Shown: in pieces, positions 62,437-64,000 of the stretch
Layout of the letters: each line of letters opens with the position of its first letter
Numbering within the stretch: the stretch's first letter is position 1
Assembly: GCA_965203045.1 (NCBI GenBank)
Contig: OZ241850.1
Location: 434,001-498,000 of the forward strand
Source of the DNA: G965203045 sp965203045
GTDB taxonomy: Bacteria > Pseudomonadota > Gammaproteobacteria > PS1 > Pseudothioglobaceae
Direction of reading: 5' to 3'
Length of the DNA stretch: 64,000 nt
Notes under the pieces: generated by a model
Told to the model about the DNA's origin: nothing
Seen by the model: only the letters and a program-made list of their open reading frames with translations
Database searches by the model: none
Position numbers and translations under genes: made by a program

Positions 62437-63303
62437 ATGCACAAAAATTACCTAATCATATTTGTAATAGCAGTATTGCAATCAATTTATCTGGGTGCGG
62501 ATAGTCTAGATTATAACCAATATGAGCATGTATCAGATGCGGTAATTGCCAAACAACGTGCAATGTTGGCAAAAAATACCAAAGACAAAGGTTTTGGCCC
62601 GCAGTCGCCGCGTGATATAAATTTAAGCGCCGGTAATAATAAACGTATATTTAATATTGCCCCCACTGCTACAAAAATGAATCTTTGTAATATTCATTTT
62701 CACAAAAATGCTGAGCATAAAGGTGGTGAATTTAATAAGTATGCTGGTAATGGCGATGGCAAGGGGCATAACAGTGGTTATAAATATTCTAATAAGCTTA
62801 GCGATGCCGAATTAAAACCAATTGCAAATGGGGTATGTTCAAATAAGCACGGCGCTCTTTATCCGGGAGATACCATAGAAGTTCATTATGTTTATTCTAC
62901 CGCCCAAGTTAAGACAGGGCCAACTTTAGGGGCATGCTTAAGTGATTCAATTAAAAATCCTCAATTGCGAGTAGAAACTCAAGTGTATGTTGTTGTTAAT
63001 GATAGCCAAGTTCTTGATTTTTCTCACCTCACTAAGTATGGTATAAAAAATGGCTTATATCAAGCGCTAAATATACCGAATAATACTGGTATACCTATTC
63101 AATACACTGGTTCTACCACATCTCCTGTGCATAATGAAAAAGGTTCTATGTTTAAAGTTACATGGAGTATTCGCCCTAAGGTAGCTAAAGTTAATATTAG
63201 CACTGTTGGTAATTGGTGTAAAGATAATATTTTTAAAGAACATTATGCGCATGGTGTAAGAAACTTAGTTATCAATCCAGATTTACTCTCAAAAATAAAG
63301 TAA
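62437..63303 (+). CDS. Delta-type carbonic anhydrase-like exported protein
   Basis: A 288-residue protein with a signal peptide (about residues 1-21) and NLCNIHFHKNAEHKGGEF, a His-rich block (H87, H89, H94) as in the 'CA_like'/delta-class carbonic anhydrases found in diatoms and sulfur-oxidising bacteria, followed by PGDTIEVHYVYSTA. It would hydrate CO2 in the periplasm, useful for carbon fixation. The family assignment rests on pattern recall. A TATAAT at 62374-62379 may be its promoter. Divergent from gyrA. Confidence 0.75.
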   Translation: MHKNYLIIFVIAVLQSIYLGADSLDYNQYEHVSDAVIAKQRAMLAKNTKDKGFGPQSPRDINLSAGNNKRIFNIAPTATKMNLCNIHFHKNAEHKGGEFNKYAGNGDGKGHNSGYKYSNKLSDAELKPIANGVCSNKHGALYPGDTIEVHYVYSTAQVKTGPTLGACLSDSIKNPQLRVETQVYVVVNDSQVLDFSHLTKYGIKNGLYQALNIPNNTGIPIQYTGSTTSPVHNEKGSMFKVTWSIRPKVAKVNISTVGNWCKDNIFKEHYAHGVRNLVINPDLLSKIK

Positions 63304-63350
63304 AAAGCGCTAATTATAGCTTGGGACAGTTGGTTTTGATGTGATTAGAC

Positions 63351-64000
63351 TTATGATTTGCGACTTGAAACTGCTTGAGCTAACGTTTCTAAAATGACAA
63401 CACTATCATCCCAGCCAAGACAAGCATCGGTAATGCTTTGACCATAGGTTAGTTTATCAAGCGTGTTTATAGGTTGGCTGCCTTCTATTAAGTGGCTTTC
63501 AACCATTACTCCTAAAATATTTTTGGAACCATTCTTAATTTGGCTGGCAATACTATTGGCAACTTTAATCTGATTTTTAAATTGTTTTTGACTGTTACCA
63601 TGACTACAATCAACCATTAATCGTTGTGTTAAATTAGCTTTTTTAAGCAAAGCGCAAGCACTGGAAATATCGCCACTACTATAATTAGGTTCTTGCCCAC
63701 CTCTTAGAATAATATGGCAGCTTGGATTACCCATAGTTTGGTAGCGCCTAAGCATACCTTTTTTGCTAATTGACCAAAACATATGAGAGTGTGAAGCTGA
63801 AACAATAGCATCAATTGCAATTTGCACATCACCATTAGTAGCATTTTTAAAACCAACTGGGCAGGAAAGTCCCGATGCTAGTTCGCGGTGGGTTTGGCTC
63901 TCAGTAGTACGCGCGCCAATGGCGCCCCAACTAATCAAATCAGTAAAGTATTGCGGGGTGATTAAATCTAGATATTCAGTAGCGGTGGGTAGGCCAAGTC
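63351..64000 (-). CDS. DAHP synthase, class I (5' part outside window)
   Basis: The 3' ~216 codons of a 3-deoxy-7-phosphoheptulonate synthase, which joins phosphoenolpyruvate and erythrose-4-phosphate to begin aromatic amino-acid synthesis. The frame enters at the right edge with GLPTATEYLDLITPQYF, then SWGAIGARTTESQTHRE, GFKNATNGD, CHIILRGGQEPNY, VDCSHGNSQKQ and GVMVESHLIEG, the AroF/G/H pattern. Which feedback isozyme it is cannot be read from this part. The in-frame TTG at 63938 is internal, not the start. Confidence 0.95.
   Translation of the reverse strand, partial: LGLPTATEYLDLITPQYFTDLISWGAIGARTTESQTHRELASGLSCPVGFKNATNGDVQIAIDAIVSASHSHMFWSISKKGMLRRYQTMGNPSCHIILRGGQEPNYSSGDISSACALLKKANLTQRLMVDCSHGNSQKQFKNQIKVANSIASQIKNGSKNILGVMVESHLIEGSQPINTLDKLTYGQSITDACLGWDDSVVILETLAQAVSSRKS

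Overview
The window is AT-rich bacterial DNA with housekeeping genes of a gammaproteobacterium. It carries a short 4.5S-type SRP RNA, LptA, LpxH and an LpxL-like acyltransferase (so a Gram-negative envelope), NadA/NadB, a one-chain GcvP, TrmL/TrmJ/TrmD/TrmB and a CmoA-like protein. TusA next to a DsrE2-like protein, a delta-type carbonic anhydrase candidate, a lone encapsulin-type ferritin and a high-affinity Pst system point to a sulfur-oxidising, probably autotrophic marine lineage such as SUP05/Thioglobaceae or a related animal symbiont. That placement is inference; no rRNA or sox/dsr locus is present to confirm it.

Bases 1-9985 are an accessory, defence-type region on the minus strand, ending at a tRNA-Pro(GGG). 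It holds the 5' part of a very large membrane-anchored protein of unknown function (running off the left edge), a Fic protein, and an intact type III-like restriction-modification operon (mod, a Ymh/Abi-like gene, res). Between res and the large protein lies a gene graveyard: a type IIG-like C-terminal tail, an unknown tail with a nonsense codon and a frameshift, a SIR2-like N-terminal stub fused to an R-M-type C-terminal tail, the surviving fic gene, a 70-bp repeat with covarying hairpins, and the first 24 codons of another restriction endonuclease. Fic therefore appears to be the survivor of a decayed methylase-fic-restriction operon.

Bases 10-32 kb are core genome: metG, mrp, an M48 protease, a small cytochrome c, rsgA, then rpsO-prfB-pnp and dnaG on the minus strand, an lpxL-like gene, trmD, trmL, clpB with a sigma-32-like promoter, suhB, trmJ-ftsQ, a cmoA-like gene, ffs (4.5S RNA) and gcvP. 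A second defence block at 31.9-34.7 kb, between gcvP and htpX, has an MvaI/BcnI-type endonuclease, its SPPY-type methyltransferase and a putative phage abortive-infection membrane protein.

Bases 34.9-64 kb are again core: htpX-map-DUF502-aspS, nadA, ddl, pstSCAB-phoU (with a terminator between pstS and pstC), thiE, lptA plus a PP-loop gene, a cold-shock gene, an HMA-thiS pair divergent from tusA-dsrE2, nadB, a low-molecular-weight phosphatase, a thioredoxin-like gene, ung, an MBL hydrolase-trmB-lpxH-ppiB group, rplU-rpmA-fabD-fabG, gyrA-yqhA-encapsulated-ferritin, the delta-type carbonic anhydrase and the 3' part of a DAHP synthase gene running off the right edge. Genes are tightly packed, with frequent 1-8 bp overlaps and several TTG/GTG starts.
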